Under the pieces are notes generated by a model. The model saw only the letters and a program-made list of their open reading frames with translations. It searched no databases and had not been told where the DNA came from. The position numbers were made by a program, and so were the translations under genes. From positions 102,371 through 166,370 of the forward strand of contig JACKFD010000011.1 of assembly GCA_020632655.1 (NCBI GenBank): a stretch of 64,000 bases of DNA, given 5' to 3'. The first letter of the stretch is position 1. Each line of letters begins with the position of its first letter. Of the stretch, positions 16,302-25,107 are shown piece after piece. The DNA comes from Spirochaetaceae bacterium (lineage in GTDB: Bacteria > Myxococcota_A > UBA9160 > UBA4427).

Positions 16302-16885
16302 GAGCGCGGCCCGCCGGCAGCCGTCGCCCCCGACTCCGCCTCGCGGTCCGCCAGCGCGCCCGCATGGATGACTCCGTCGTCGTGCTTGAAGCGCGCGCGA
16401 TAGGCGGCCTCGGTCACCTTCGGCAGGATCGCCTCCACGGCCCGCACGTCGACCGAGGCGGCGAGCCCCTCGGCGCCGGCGCGGGCGAGCATCTGCGGCA
16501 GCCGCGTGCGGATGCGCTCGAGGGCCCACTCGAGGGGGTCGCCCTGGGCGATCGGGTCGATGTGCACCATCTCGTTCGTCTTGCGCGCCCACGAGACGTA
16601 GTGGTAGTGCGGATCCTCGTCGAAGCAGTCGAAGCGCAGGTACTCGACGTCGCGTCCGTCGGTCCGACCGAAGACGTGGAGCGAGACGCCGCGATCGTCG
16701 ATCACGTCGGGGGCCTGCTGGCTCGCGAGGTCCTGGCGGCTGATGTGCGCGGCCGTGATCGCATCGTCGAGCAGTCGGTACTCGACGCCGATCGAGACGG
16801 GGCCCGCCTCGAAGCGCTCCGTATGGGCCTCGACCGGGGGAATGGGCATGATGTCGTAGCGCGTGATGCCGCGTTCGATCTCCAT
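16298..16885 (-). CDS. Unrecognised conserved-type protein upstream of amidohydrolase
   Basis: 195 residues; I do not recognise the family. It is soluble, acidic and has no signal or membrane segment. Visible features: an N-terminal beta-rich stretch (FEAGPVSIGVEYRLLDD), ISRQDLASQQAPDVIDDRGVSLHVFGRTDG, then EYLRFDCFDEDPHYHYVSW with H-Y-H and an acid cluster, followed by a helical part with WALERIRTRLPQML. It looks like a small alpha+beta enzyme accessory protein rather than a regulator. Start ATG 16885 has GGGGGATCC-type purines upstream and the stop overlaps the amidohydrolase TTG. It is the first gene of the run 16885-12500. The overlap suggests it forms or stabilises a complex with the long amidohydrolase, which is inference. 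Confidence 0.7.
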   Translation of the reverse strand: MEIERGITRYDIMPIPPVEAHTERFEAGPVSIGVEYRLLDDAITAAHISRQDLASQQAPDVIDDRGVSLHVFGRTDGRDVEYLRFDCFDEDPHYHYVSWARKTNEMVHIDPIAQGDPLEWALERIRTRLPQMLARAGAEGLAASVDVRAVEAILPKVTEAAYRARFKHDDGVIHAGALADREAESGATAAGGPRS

Positions 16886-16936
16886 GGGGGGATCCTCCTG
16901 CTCGGCCGACCGTGGGACCGCAGCGCCAGAGCCGGC

Positions 16937-18088
16937 TCAGTCGACCGTGAGACCGTAGAGCAAAGCCGTGTTGTCGTACAGGATGCGCCGTGCGTCGTCG
17001 TCGCTCATGCGCGAGGCGAGCTCGCGGCAGACCTCGTCACTCCGGGGGTAGGTCCCGTCCGAGTGTGGGAAGTCCGTCGCCCAGAGGACGCGCTCGGCGT
17101 TCATCCCGGGCAGGGCGAGCTCGACGGAGTAGTCGTCCTGGAAGGTGACGTAGACGTTCTCGTCGAAGTAGTGCGACGGGGGACGCGTGATCGTGCCGTA
17201 CCCCTGCCAATGCCGATGGCGCTCGAAGGTATGGTCCATGCGGTACTTGAAATGCGGCACCCAGCCCGCATCCGCCTCGACGCACACGACGCGCAGCTTC
17301 GGATGCCGCTCGAAGACGCCACCGAAGATCAACATCGCCATCAGATCCTGATTGCCGCGGATCGTGATCAGGTGCTGGATGATCTTGTGTCCACGCTGGT
17401 GGTCGCCGAGGTCACCGCGGGTCGTGAGGATGTGGAACGAGACCGGCAGGCCCAGGTCGACGCAGGCCTCCCAGAACGGATCGTAGTCGGGGTGGTCATA
17501 GTCCTCGAAGGCCGCGTTCCCCGAGAGCATGACGCCCTTCCAGCCGCCCTCCTTCGCGCGCACCAGCTCGGCGATCCCCTCCTCGACGGTCCGCAGGTTC
17601 ACCTGCGGCAGGCCGACGAGGCGCTCGCGATCCGGATCGCAGAAGCCCTCGAGCCAGCGGTTGTAGGCGTCGAAGCAGGCGCCGCGGTAGTCGATGTCGG
17701 GGTGGTTGCAGAGCACCATGCCCATGCTCGGGTAGACGATCTCGGCGGCGACCCTCTCCTCGTCCAGGATCTTCAGGCGCTCCTGGCCGTCCCAGCACGC
17801 CGGATGCAGGTCCTCCCATCGCACGGGCTCGCCGAATCGCTCCGGTGGACGCCCGGCCGTACACACGAGCCCCATCGGCACGCCCTCGGCGAGCGGCAGG
17901 TTCGGGATCGTGAAGATCGCCCCGCCGCGCTCGGGCTTGTAGACCGCACGCGGTCGCACGTCGCGGTACTTCGGATCGATCTCCGCGTAGGTCGCGTCGA
18001 CCTCGCCGACGTGGGAGTCGGCGGAGATGCGACGCCCGGTCGGGTCGCGGCGTCCGCCTCGGTCCCCATCACTCGCGTGCTCCAACAT
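16937..18088 (-). CDS. Amidohydrolase family 2 protein (D-x-H variant)
   Basis: 383 residues. Strand 1 reads RISADSHVGEVDATY (D-S-H). Then ERVAAEIVYPSMGMVLCNHPD, ACFDAYNRWLEGFCDPDRERLVGLPQVNL, GGWKGVMLSGN, PVSFHILTTRGD (strand-6 His) and AERVLWATDFPHSDGTYPRS (strand-8 Asp, hDg motif). The W.gf/N.W subgroup features match those of 36483-37775. Start ATG 18088 has GGGAGG eight bases upstream; a GTG one codon earlier is less likely. Its stop lies 51 bp before the unrecognised gene's start at 16885, so it probably leads the same minus-strand transcript as the four genes that follow. Reaction unknown. Confidence 0.87.
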   Translation of the reverse strand: MLEHASDGDRGGRRDPTGRRISADSHVGEVDATYAEIDPKYRDVRPRAVYKPERGGAIFTIPNLPLAEGVPMGLVCTAGRPPERFGEPVRWEDLHPACWDGQERLKILDEERVAAEIVYPSMGMVLCNHPDIDYRGACFDAYNRWLEGFCDPDRERLVGLPQVNLRTVEEGIAELVRAKEGGWKGVMLSGNAAFEDYDHPDYDPFWEACVDLGLPVSFHILTTRGDLGDHQRGHKIIQHLITIRGNQDLMAMLIFGGVFERHPKLRVVCVEADAGWVPHFKYRMDHTFERHRHWQGYGTITRPPSHYFDENVYVTFQDDYSVELALPGMNAERVLWATDFPHSDGTYPRSDEVCRELASRMSDDDARRILYDNTALLYGLTVD

Positions 18089-18202
18089 CACGGATTCCTC
18101 CCGTTGGCGTCCCTCGATCGGACCCGTCCGAGTCTATCAGGACGGCGGGTCCGAGGTATCCTCGCGCTCCGGCCGGGGCCGGCCAGACGAAGGAGAGGCG
18201 AG

Positions 18203-18955
18203 ATGGAGCGGTTGAAGGGTCGACGCGCGTTGGTGACGGGAGCGGCTTCGGGGATCGGGCGGGCGAGCGCCCTGCGCCTCGCGAGCGAGGGAGCGGCGGT
18301 CTTCTGCGCCGACATCGCCGCCCAGGGCGCCGCGCAGACCGCCAAGGAGATCGAGGCCGCGGGGGGCGTCGCCGCCTGCGGGAGCGTCGACGTCTCGGAC
18401 TTCGCCTCCTGCCAGTCGATCGTCGCCGCCGCCGTCGAGGCCCTCGACGGGCTCGACACCCTCTGCAACATCGCCGGCATCCTGCGCCCGGGCCACACGA
18501 CCGAGATCGACATGGGCGTCTGGGACCAGACCGTCGCGATCAACCTCTCGGGCACCTTCTACATGTGTCGCGCCGCGCTGCCGACCCTGCTCGAGGGCGG
18601 TGGCGCGATCGTGAACATGGCCTCGGCCGCGGCACTCCAGGGCGTCCCCTACAACGCGGCCTACTGCGCGTCGAAGGCCGGCGTCGTGGGCCTCACGCAA
18701 TCCCTCGCGGCGGAGTACGCGCGCCGGGGCGTGCGGGTCAACTGCATCTGCCCGGGCGGCGTGCAGACGCCGATGACCGCGAAGGGCCTCCCCGTCGAGA
18801 ACATGGACCCGGCCCTCATGGCGCGCATCGTGCCGCTCATGCCGCGCGTCGCGCAGCCGGAGGAGATCGCGGCCCTCGTCGCCTATCTCGCATCGGACGA
18901 GTCGGGCTACATGACGGGCACGGCGGTCAAGATCGACGGGGGGCAGGTGGCGTGA
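18203..18955 (+). CDS. Short-chain dehydrogenase/reductase (FabG-like)
   Basis: 250 residues, classical SDR length. RRALVTGAASGIGRASALRLASEG holds TGxxxGIG, followed by AVFCADIA (an acidic residue at the end of beta2, so NAD(H) is likely). SIVNMAS-type strand with catalytic Ser, VPYNAAYCASKAGVVG (YxxxK), VNCICPGGVQTPM (PG motif) and the C-terminal DESGYMTGTAVKIDGGQVA are all present. Start ATG 18203, with AAGGAGAGG upstream. Divergent from the amidohydrolase at 16937-18088 across a 114-bp gap that should hold both promoters; convergent with the PEP-CTERM gene 33 bp downstream, where no strong hairpin is seen. Confidence 0.93.
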   Translation: MERLKGRRALVTGAASGIGRASALRLASEGAAVFCADIAAQGAAQTAKEIEAAGGVAACGSVDVSDFASCQSIVAAAVEALDGLDTLCNIAGILRPGHTTEIDMGVWDQTVAINLSGTFYMCRAALPTLLEGGGAIVNMASAAALQGVPYNAAYCASKAGVVGLTQSLAAEYARRGVRVNCICPGGVQTPMTAKGLPVENMDPALMARIVPLMPRVAQPEEIAALVAYLASDESGYMTGTAVKIDGGQVA

Positions 18956-18988
18956 AGCGGAAGCGGACGACTCGACGCACTCGATGAC

Positions 18989-19789
18989 CTAACGCCGACG
19001 CCCCGCGAGCACAGCGAGCCCCGCGAAGACCAGCACGGCCGTCCCCGGCTCCGGCACGACGCCCGGCGGCGTCTGGCCGAAGCGCAGGTTGTCGAGGCCG
19101 ACGTTGTCCTGGGATCCCGGCGCGATGTTCGAGAGGTCGATCCGGACGAGCAGCTCGGCGGCCGAGAGCGGCGTCGCGAAGGCCACGCTCGTGTGGCCGG
19201 GCGTCGAGGCGGAGCCCGCGACGACGACGTCCGTCGCACCGAAGAGCTCGGTCGATCCCGACAGCACACTCACCCCCGCGATCGTCGTGCTCGCCGCGCC
19301 GAAGTAGGCGAGATCGAATCCGTAGAGATCGACCTCGAAGCCTGGACTCGCGACGAGGCGCACGAAGAGGAGGGGCGCGCCCGCCGTGCCAGGCCCCTCC
19401 GTGAAGACGACGTTCAGCAGGTCTCCGTAGCCCTGACCCCAGAGACGCACGCCCGCATCGGTCGCGGTCGCAAGGGAGGACGTGATCTCGATCGTCACGT
19501 CGGGCGTGAAGCCCTCCCCCGCCTCGCCGTAGGTATAGACGCCACCGGACACGGCCATCGAGGGACCGATCACGCCGTCGCCGTAATCCGTCGGGTACGA
19601 CCCCCCGCTCTCGGTGGGCACGACGTCGGCGCCTCGCCGCGTCTGGTCGAAGGTCAGGATCGTCGCCCCGGCGTTCGACGGTGCGACCAGCCCGCCGGCC
19701 AGAAGCAGGGTCGCAAGGCCTCCGCCCAGGGATCGGGCGGAAGCGAGGGCGAGGACCCGGGGCGAGCGGGACGGTCGCTCGATCGACAT
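18989..19789 (-). CDS. PEP-CTERM sorting domain protein
   Basis: 266 residues. Signal peptide: basic start (RPSRSPR), hydrophobic ARSLGGGLATLLLAGGLVAPSNAGA with cleavage near AGA, about residue 40. The mature part is beta-rich and Gly/Ser/Thr-rich (TILTFDQTRRG, GGVYTYGEAGEGFTPDVTIEI, PGFEVDLYGFDLAYFG), like the lectin/jelly-roll-type domains common in PEP-CTERM proteins. The C-terminus is a textbook sorting tail: VVPEPGTAVLVFAGLAVLAG followed by RRR. Such proteins are exported and processed by an exosortase and usually belong to exopolysaccharide or outer-surface material. ATG 19789 follows TAGGAGAG. It diverges from a second PEP-CTERM gene at 20058. No exosortase gene is in the window. Confidence 0.9.
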   Translation of the reverse strand: MSIERPSRSPRVLALASARSLGGGLATLLLAGGLVAPSNAGATILTFDQTRRGADVVPTESGGSYPTDYGDGVIGPSMAVSGGVYTYGEAGEGFTPDVTIEITSSLATATDAGVRLWGQGYGDLLNVVFTEGPGTAGAPLLFVRLVASPGFEVDLYGFDLAYFGAASTTIAGVSVLSGSTELFGATDVVVAGSASTPGHTSVAFATPLSAAELLVRIDLSNIAPGSQDNVGLDNLRFGQTPPGVVPEPGTAVLVFAGLAVLAGRRR

Positions 19790-19907
19790 CGGCACTCTCC
19801 TACCGGACCTACCGGAATGAGTGGTGCCGACGGGGCGGACGTGTCTGGAAATGTGTCGGCTCGGGGCGGGCGCCCGGGCGATCGGGGCCGGCGGGATCGG
19901 AAGGCTG

Positions 19908-19939
19908 GGATCCCGTTCCATTCGCATTTCGCGGGATCC
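19908..19939. promoter_or_regulatory. Inverted repeat midway between divergent PEP-CTERM genes
   Basis: The 8-bp arms GGATCCCG (19908-19915) and CGGGATCC (19932-19939) are separated by 16 bp. The centre falls at 19923.5, the arithmetic midpoint between the two start codons (19789 and 20058). This would suit a dimeric regulator or shared operator controlling both genes. The arms also contain the short palindrome GGATCC, so a chance match is possible. Confidence 0.4.
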
Positions 19940-20057
19940 AACCGATTTTCGATGGCTCGTGACAAGGCGACGTGGCGGCGATCGAGCCGGAAGCGACACG
20001 CCGCGCGATGCCCCGGGTCTGTTAGTCTCCGACACGCCCGTCGAGGAGCTCCCGAAG

Positions 20058-20996
20058 ATGCACCACGCTGTCCTTCCGCCCGCTGCCTGCCCGCCCCTTC
20101 CCGACTCGCCGAACATCGCCCCGATCGGCCGCCCGGATCCGGGACGGCTCGGCCGGCTGCTGATCGCCACCGTCCTGGCGTGCCTCGCCGCGGCGACGGC
20201 GAACGCGCAGATCTCGCGCCAATGCGTCCCCGACCCGGACGATCCCGGCGCGCCCTTGCCGAGCGAGTGCCGGAGCTTCGCCTTCGACATCGAGATCACG
20301 GTCGTGAGCGACCCGGCCTCCCTCTACGGATCGATCTCCCCCGGCAGCCAGCTCCAGGGCACCTTCACGACCTTCACGGCGTTCCCCGATCTCGAGACGG
20401 CGAACGGCGTCGGCCAGTACCTGAACGCCGTCGAGTGCATGACCCTCGAGCTCGGCGACCGCGTGATGCACGTCGAGCTCGAGCCCGTCGAGATCTCGCT
20501 GCCGCCGAGCGCGAGCGACCCGGGCATCACGGTCATGAACGACGTTCCGCAGGACGCCGGCGGCTTCACCCTCTTCACGGACTCCGTGACCTGGCTGGTC
20601 GCCGGTCCCGGATCGCTCGACCCCGACGCCATGCCGGGCCCGGACGACGCCATCGACGGCGGCGGCGGCTTCTCCTTCGGCATCGGCGACACGTGCATCC
20701 CGCCCTTTCAACTGCCCTGCCCCCGCACCCTCGTCGTCGACGAGGGCTACCCCGAGGCACCCGGCGACACGACGGGCCTGACCTCGGCGCTGATGACCTT
20801 CGACTTCCTCAGCTTCCAGAACGACTACGCGACCGCCAATGCCGACCTGCTGGCGATCGTCGATACGGACCTCGTCCCCTGCCCGGAGCCGACGGCCGGA
20901 GCGGGCCTCGCCCTGGGTGCCCTGGTGGTACTCGCGTTCGCGACCTGCCGCGCGCGAGGCCCAGCCCGGCACGACCCGACACACGATCGCGTCTGA
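20058..20996 (+). CDS. PEP-CTERM-like exported protein
   Basis: 312 residues. A 30-residue N-region precedes the hydrophobic core LGRLLIATVLACLAAATANAQ, with signal cleavage after ANA. The mature protein is beta-rich, with FAFDIEITVVSDPASLYG, LQGTFTTFTAFPDLE and DTTGLTSALMTFDFLSFQNDY, plus several cysteines (RQCVPDPDD, SECRS, DTCIPPFQLPC). The C-terminus has CPEPTAGAGLALGALVVLAFATCRARG, a degenerate P-E-P tail with transmembrane stretch and Arg, followed by a short 15-residue polar end. The sorting signal is weaker than in its divergent neighbour. ATG 20058 with GAGGAG upstream. Role probably extracellular or surface; no enzymatic motif seen. Confidence 0.78.
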   Translation: MHHAVLPPAACPPLPDSPNIAPIGRPDPGRLGRLLIATVLACLAAATANAQISRQCVPDPDDPGAPLPSECRSFAFDIEITVVSDPASLYGSISPGSQLQGTFTTFTAFPDLETANGVGQYLNAVECMTLELGDRVMHVELEPVEISLPPSASDPGITVMNDVPQDAGGFTLFTDSVTWLVAGPGSLDPDAMPGPDDAIDGGGGFSFGIGDTCIPPFQLPCPRTLVVDEGYPEAPGDTTGLTSALMTFDFLSFQNDYATANADLLAIVDTDLVPCPEPTAGAGLALGALVVLAFATCRARGPARHDPTHDRV

Positions 20997-21233
20997 GGCC
21001 GCGCCCTGCGATTCGCGGGCCCTTCGCTCGGCCCCGCTCCGCCGAAGCGCGGGGGGCACACCGCTCGGATATTGGATCGCCGAGTCCGGAGCGGGATCCG
21101 AAGGGGCGTTCCCACCCCCCTTCGAGCGGCCCCTCCGATCGGACGACGACCGAACGCCTCGTTCGCTCATCGGAGCGCATTGCTTCGGGGATCTGGAATA
21201 GAATGGCTGCTAGTTCCACGAGGAGGATCCCCG

Positions 21234-24104
21234 ATGTCCGACCTGCCGCCTCCCGCTCGAGCCCGCGTCCGCAGTCTGACCCGTGCCGGCTGGCTCGCAC
21301 TCTTCTCCCTGTCCGTGCTCGTGCCGGGGGCCGCCCGCGCCGCCCTCGTGCTCGGTCTCGAGATCGCACCCGGCGTGTCCCGCCCCGGCGAACAGCTCGC
21401 CGTCGAGATCACGGTCTCGAATACCGACGCCACGCCCCGCACGGGCGTCCTCCTCGACCTCCCCGTTCCCGTCGGCGTCGCGGACTTCAATCGCGTACTG
21501 CTCTCGGGCTCCTTCACTTCGGGTAGCTGCACGCAGCTCGGCGGGACCGGCGTCTGCACGGCGGGCGAGACGATCACCTGGAGCCTCGGCACGCTCGACG
21601 CCCACCAGAGCACGACCGTCACGCTCCCTCCCATAGTCGGCGCCCTGGCAGACGGGGCGACGATCTCCTTCGCACCCATCGCCGACGACAGCATCTCGAT
21701 CCCGATCAGCGTGATCGGCACGACGACGGTCGACTCGACCCGGCGTCTGGAGCTCACGATCGACGAGCGCTTCCAACCCGTCGCGAGCAATGGCGACCTC
21801 GTCTACGCGCTCCACTACGGAAACTCGTCCGCGGTCGACGCCGCACCGAGCGCGCTGCTCAGCCTCCCCCTGCCGGCCGGCACCAGCTTCGTCGCCGCCT
21901 CGGACGGTGGCGTGCTCGTCGGGTCGACGATCGAGTGGGCGCTCGGGACGCTGGCGCCGGGCGAGTCGGGGACACGCGAGGCGACGCTCCAGGTCGGGAG
22001 CCTGGCGGCCGGCACGCTGCTTGCTGCCGAAGCGAGCCTCGCGGACACGACCGACGCCGTGCTCGCCAACACGATCACGGAGGTCGATTCGAACGAGGAC
22101 CTCGCTCTCGGCCTCGAGCTCGTGCCCGACCCCGCACGTCCCGGCGAGCAGCTCGCCGTGGAGCTCACCGTCACGAATCGCGACGTCGTCGCGCATACGG
22201 GCGTCAGCCTCGACCTGCGACTGCCGCAGGGAATCGATCCCTTCAACCGCGTGCTCGCCGACGGCCCCTACGTGTCGGGCTCCTGTACGGAGCTCGGCGA
22301 CACGGGGATCTGCAGCCCCGGCGAGGAGATCGTCTGGAGCCTCGGCACACTCGACGCCGGCCAGAGCTCGACCGTGAGCATCCCGCCCATCGTGTCGGCG
22401 ATCGCCGACGGCTCCCTCGTGCAGCTCCGCGCCGTCGCCCACGGCTCGGGCAGCGACGATCGTGTCGCGGCGAGCTCGACCTTCGCCGTCGACGCGACGC
22501 GTCGCCTCGAGCTCGCGATCGACGAGCGCTTCCAGCCGGTCGCAAGCAGCGCCGAGCTCGCCTACCTGCTCCACTACGGCAACTCGTCGACGGTCGACTC
22601 CGCCCCGGACGCCGTGCTGAGCCTGCCCCTGCCGGCGGGCACGAGCTTCGTCGGCGCCTCGGACGGAGGCGCGCTCGTCGGCTCGACGATCGAGTGGGCG
22701 CTCGGGACGCTGGCGCCGGGCGAGTCGGGCGTGCACGAGGCGACGCTCCTGGTCGCGAGTCTCGCCGATGGATCGCTGCTCGCTGCGGAGCCTCGGCTCG
22801 CGGACACGACGGATCTCGTCCGGGCGACGACGATCACGGAGATCGACTCGAACGAAGATCTCGTCGTCGCGCTCGAGGTCGCGCCGGATCCGGCACGCCC
22901 GGGCGAGCAGCTCGCCGTGACCGCGACCGTGACGAACCACGACGTCGTCGCGCATACGGGTCTGTCGCTCCTGCTGCGTCTACCGACCGGAATCGACCCC
23001 TTCAACCGCGTCCTCGCCGACGGCCCCTTCACGTCGGGGTCCTGCACCGAGCTCGGTGGGACCGGCGTGTGCAGTCCCGGCGAGCAGTATCTCTGGAGCT
23101 TCGGCACCCTCGATCCCGGCCAGAGCACGAGCGTGAGCATCCCGCCCATCGTGTCCGCGATCGCCGACGGCTCGCTCGTGCAGATCCGCGCGATGGCCCT
23201 GGGCTCGGGCAGCGACGATCGCGCCGCCTCCAGCCGCACGCTCGCCGTCGCCGACGGCCGCCGACTCGAGCTCGTGCTCGCCGAGGATCGCGACCCCGTC
23301 GCACCCGGCGCGACGCTCGAATACACCCTGACCTTCGGCAATCCCTCGTCGAGCCAGGACGTCACGAATGCCCTGCTGCAGTTCACCCCTGCAGCGGGAA
23401 CGAGCTTCGTGTCGGCCTCGAACGGCGGCGCGCTGGTCGGCTCGCGCGTCGAGTGGAGCCTCGGCACGGTGGCCGCCAGGGACCACGGCCAACGGACCGT
23501 ATCCGTCCTGGTGGACGGCGGTGCGGCAAAGGCCGACCTGCTCGCGGCGCAGGCCTCCCTCTCGAGCGATGATGGACCCGGAATCAGCCTCGAGGCCGTC
23601 ACGGAGGTCGACGATCAGGAAGCCCTGTCCCTGGAGCTCGAGCAGATCGGCACGCCGCTCGAGTTCCTGCAGGCGACGGTCACGAACGTGGATTCCGTCG
23701 CCCACACGGGCGTATCCCTCGTCGTACGCGTGCCCGACGGCCTGCAGGACTTCCTGCGTGGCGACGTCTCCGGCCCCTTCACCTCGGGCTCCTGCACGGA
23801 GCTCGGCGCCACGGGACTCTGCTCGAGCGGCGAGCAGCTCCTCTTCAGCTTCGGCACGCTCGACCCGAGCGAGAGCGCGACGGTCTCGCTCCCGCCCACG
23901 TTCGGCCGCCTGCCGAACGGCGTCATCGTCGACGTCCATGCGATCGCGATCGGCACCGGAACCGACGACCGCGCGACCCGAACGCTGCCCGAGCCCGGGC
24001 TCGGGGCCATGCTGATCTGGGGGAGCGGCCTGCTCACGCTCGCCGCGTGTCGCCGTCGGGCTCGATCGGCCTGCTCGCCGGACACACGGTCGGCGAGCGG
24101 CTGA
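21234..24104 (+). CDS. Large exported repeat protein with alternating DUF11-like modules and PEP-CTERM tail
   Basis: 956 residues. Signal peptide 1-36 (core WLALFSLSVLVPGAARA). The rest is A-B-A-B-A-B-A: A modules at ~37-169, 288-422, 542-675 and 794-917; B modules at ~170-287, 423-541 and 676-793. A modules begin L.LE..P...RPGEQLAV and contain SGSCT.LG.TG.C, giving a conserved Cys pair (99/108, 351/360, 604/613, 854/863). B modules begin RRLEL.ID.RF.PVA and include LPLPAGTSFV and GTLAPGESG, matching the DUF11/conserved-repeat immunoglobulin-like fold of surface proteins. The C-terminus is LPEPGLGAMLIWGSGLLTLA plus Arg cluster, then a 15-residue tail. ATG 21234 with AGGAGG. Probably a secreted or surface-anchored structural or adhesive protein. 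Confidence 0.88.
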   Translation: MSDLPPPARARVRSLTRAGWLALFSLSVLVPGAARAALVLGLEIAPGVSRPGEQLAVEITVSNTDATPRTGVLLDLPVPVGVADFNRVLLSGSFTSGSCTQLGGTGVCTAGETITWSLGTLDAHQSTTVTLPPIVGALADGATISFAPIADDSISIPISVIGTTTVDSTRRLELTIDERFQPVASNGDLVYALHYGNSSAVDAAPSALLSLPLPAGTSFVAASDGGVLVGSTIEWALGTLAPGESGTREATLQVGSLAAGTLLAAEASLADTTDAVLANTITEVDSNEDLALGLELVPDPARPGEQLAVELTVTNRDVVAHTGVSLDLRLPQGIDPFNRVLADGPYVSGSCTELGDTGICSPGEEIVWSLGTLDAGQSSTVSIPPIVSAIADGSLVQLRAVAHGSGSDDRVAASSTFAVDATRRLELAIDERFQPVASSAELAYLLHYGNSSTVDSAPDAVLSLPLPAGTSFVGASDGGALVGSTIEWALGTLAPGESGVHEATLLVASLADGSLLAAEPRLADTTDLVRATTITEIDSNEDLVVALEVAPDPARPGEQLAVTATVTNHDVVAHTGLSLLLRLPTGIDPFNRVLADGPFTSGSCTELGGTGVCSPGEQYLWSFGTLDPGQSTSVSIPPIVSAIADGSLVQIRAMALGSGSDDRAASSRTLAVADGRRLELVLAEDRDPVAPGATLEYTLTFGNPSSSQDVTNALLQFTPAAGTSFVSASNGGALVGSRVEWSLGTVAARDHGQRTVSVLVDGGAAKADLLAAQASLSSDDGPGISLEAVTEVDDQEALSLELEQIGTPLEFLQATVTNVDSVAHTGVSLVVRVPDGLQDFLRGDVSGPFTSGSCTELGATGLCSSGEQLLFSFGTLDPSESATVSLPPTFGRLPNGVIVDVHAIAIGTGTDDRATRTLPEPGLGAMLIWGSGLLTLAACRRRARSACSPDTRSASG
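21342..23984 (+). repeat. Three and a half in-gene repeats of about 250 codons
   Basis: Copies lie at 21342-22094, 22095-22856, 22857-23612 and a partial copy at 23613-23984. Each full copy is one A plus one B module. Copies 1 and 2 share a perfect 47-base match (21924-21970 and 22683-22729), and copies 2 and 3 are close in the A module (IPPIVSAIADGSLVQ-R in both). The partial copy is the most diverged. This indicates growth by internal duplication. Confidence 0.88.
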
Positions 24105-24200
24105 GCAGCCGTCGGTCCGGGCTCGCGCGGAGCGGGACCTCGGACTCCGCGGGAGCGCGGGCTCCGATCGGGCGGTCCCGGCCAGCGCTACCGTAGGCGG

Positions 24201-25067
24201 GTGACCGAACTGCCGAACGCTCCCATACCCGCTCGCGCCCCCGATGCCCCCTCGCGCGTCGGCGCACGCGTCGAGTGCGATGGCTACGCGATCGTGTCCG
24301 ACCTCTTCGATGCGGCCACCTGCGCGCGGCTCGTCCAGCAGGTCGACGAGATCGAGCGCGAGCACGCGATCCCCTTCGGTCAGAACGACTTCGAGGGCTT
24401 CCGGACGCGGCGGATCTTCAACCTGATCGCGCGCGGCCCGCTCTTCCGCGCGCTCGTCGTCGACGAGACCTTGCTCTCGCTCGTCGAGGCGATCCTCGGC
24501 GAGGGCTTCCTGCTCTCGGGCACGACCTCCATGCACATCGGCCCGGGCGAGACGGACCAGCTGCTGCATCCCGACGACGGCATGGTCACGCTGCCCCGCC
24601 CGCATTCCGCCACGATGGTGACCGTGCTCTGCGCCCTGTCCGACTTCCGCGCGGAGAACGGTGGGACCCGGCTGATCCCGCGCTCGCATCGCGACCCTGC
24701 GATCATGCCGAGCCCCGAGTCCCAGACGAAGGCGATCCGCGCCGAGATGCCGGCCGGGAGCATTCTCGTCCTGAACGCCTCGACCTTTCACGGCGGCGGC
24801 GCGAACACGACCGCGGACGAGCATCGCTACGGGCTCTCGATCCAGTTCGTCGCCGGCTGGTGTCGTCAGCAGCAGAACCTCATGCTCGGCACGCCCCGCG
24901 AGCTGGTCGCGACCTACCCGCGAAGACTGCAGGAGCTGATCGGCTACTCGATCTTCCGCGGCGTGATGGGGCACGTGAACCGCGAACATCCACTGCGCCT
25001 GCTCGGCACGGACGTCGAGACGAAGATGGTCTGGGACGAGATCGGTCCGGGCGAAGGCGACGACTGA
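24201..25067 (+). CDS. Phytanoyl-CoA dioxygenase family protein
   Basis: 288 residues, Fe(II)/2-oxoglutarate jelly roll of the PhyH type. Fe ligands: H123-x-D125 in QLLHPDDG and the distal His197 in NASTFHGGGAN. GTRLIPRSHR is the family's G.l..iPGSH equivalent, with R in place of G, and HRYGLSIQFV carries the likely 2-oxoglutarate-binding Arg. The N-terminus has the D-GYAIVSDLFD entry strand. Start GTG 24201 has only TAGGCGG upstream, but no better start exists in the frame. It lies 96 bp after the repeat protein and is convergent with the hydrolase at 25108. PhyH proteins hydroxylate lipids, alkaloids or small acids; the substrate is unknown. Confidence 0.88.
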   Translation: MTELPNAPIPARAPDAPSRVGARVECDGYAIVSDLFDAATCARLVQQVDEIEREHAIPFGQNDFEGFRTRRIFNLIARGPLFRALVVDETLLSLVEAILGEGFLLSGTTSMHIGPGETDQLLHPDDGMVTLPRPHSATMVTVLCALSDFRAENGGTRLIPRSHRDPAIMPSPESQTKAIRAEMPAGSILVLNASTFHGGGANTTADEHRYGLSIQFVAGWCRQQQNLMLGTPRELVATYPRRLQELIGYSIFRGVMGHVNREHPLRLLGTDVETKMVWDEIGPGEGDD

Positions 25068-25107
25068 TACCCGTCACGAGTCGGCGGCGGACGAATCGCT
25101 TCGCGCG

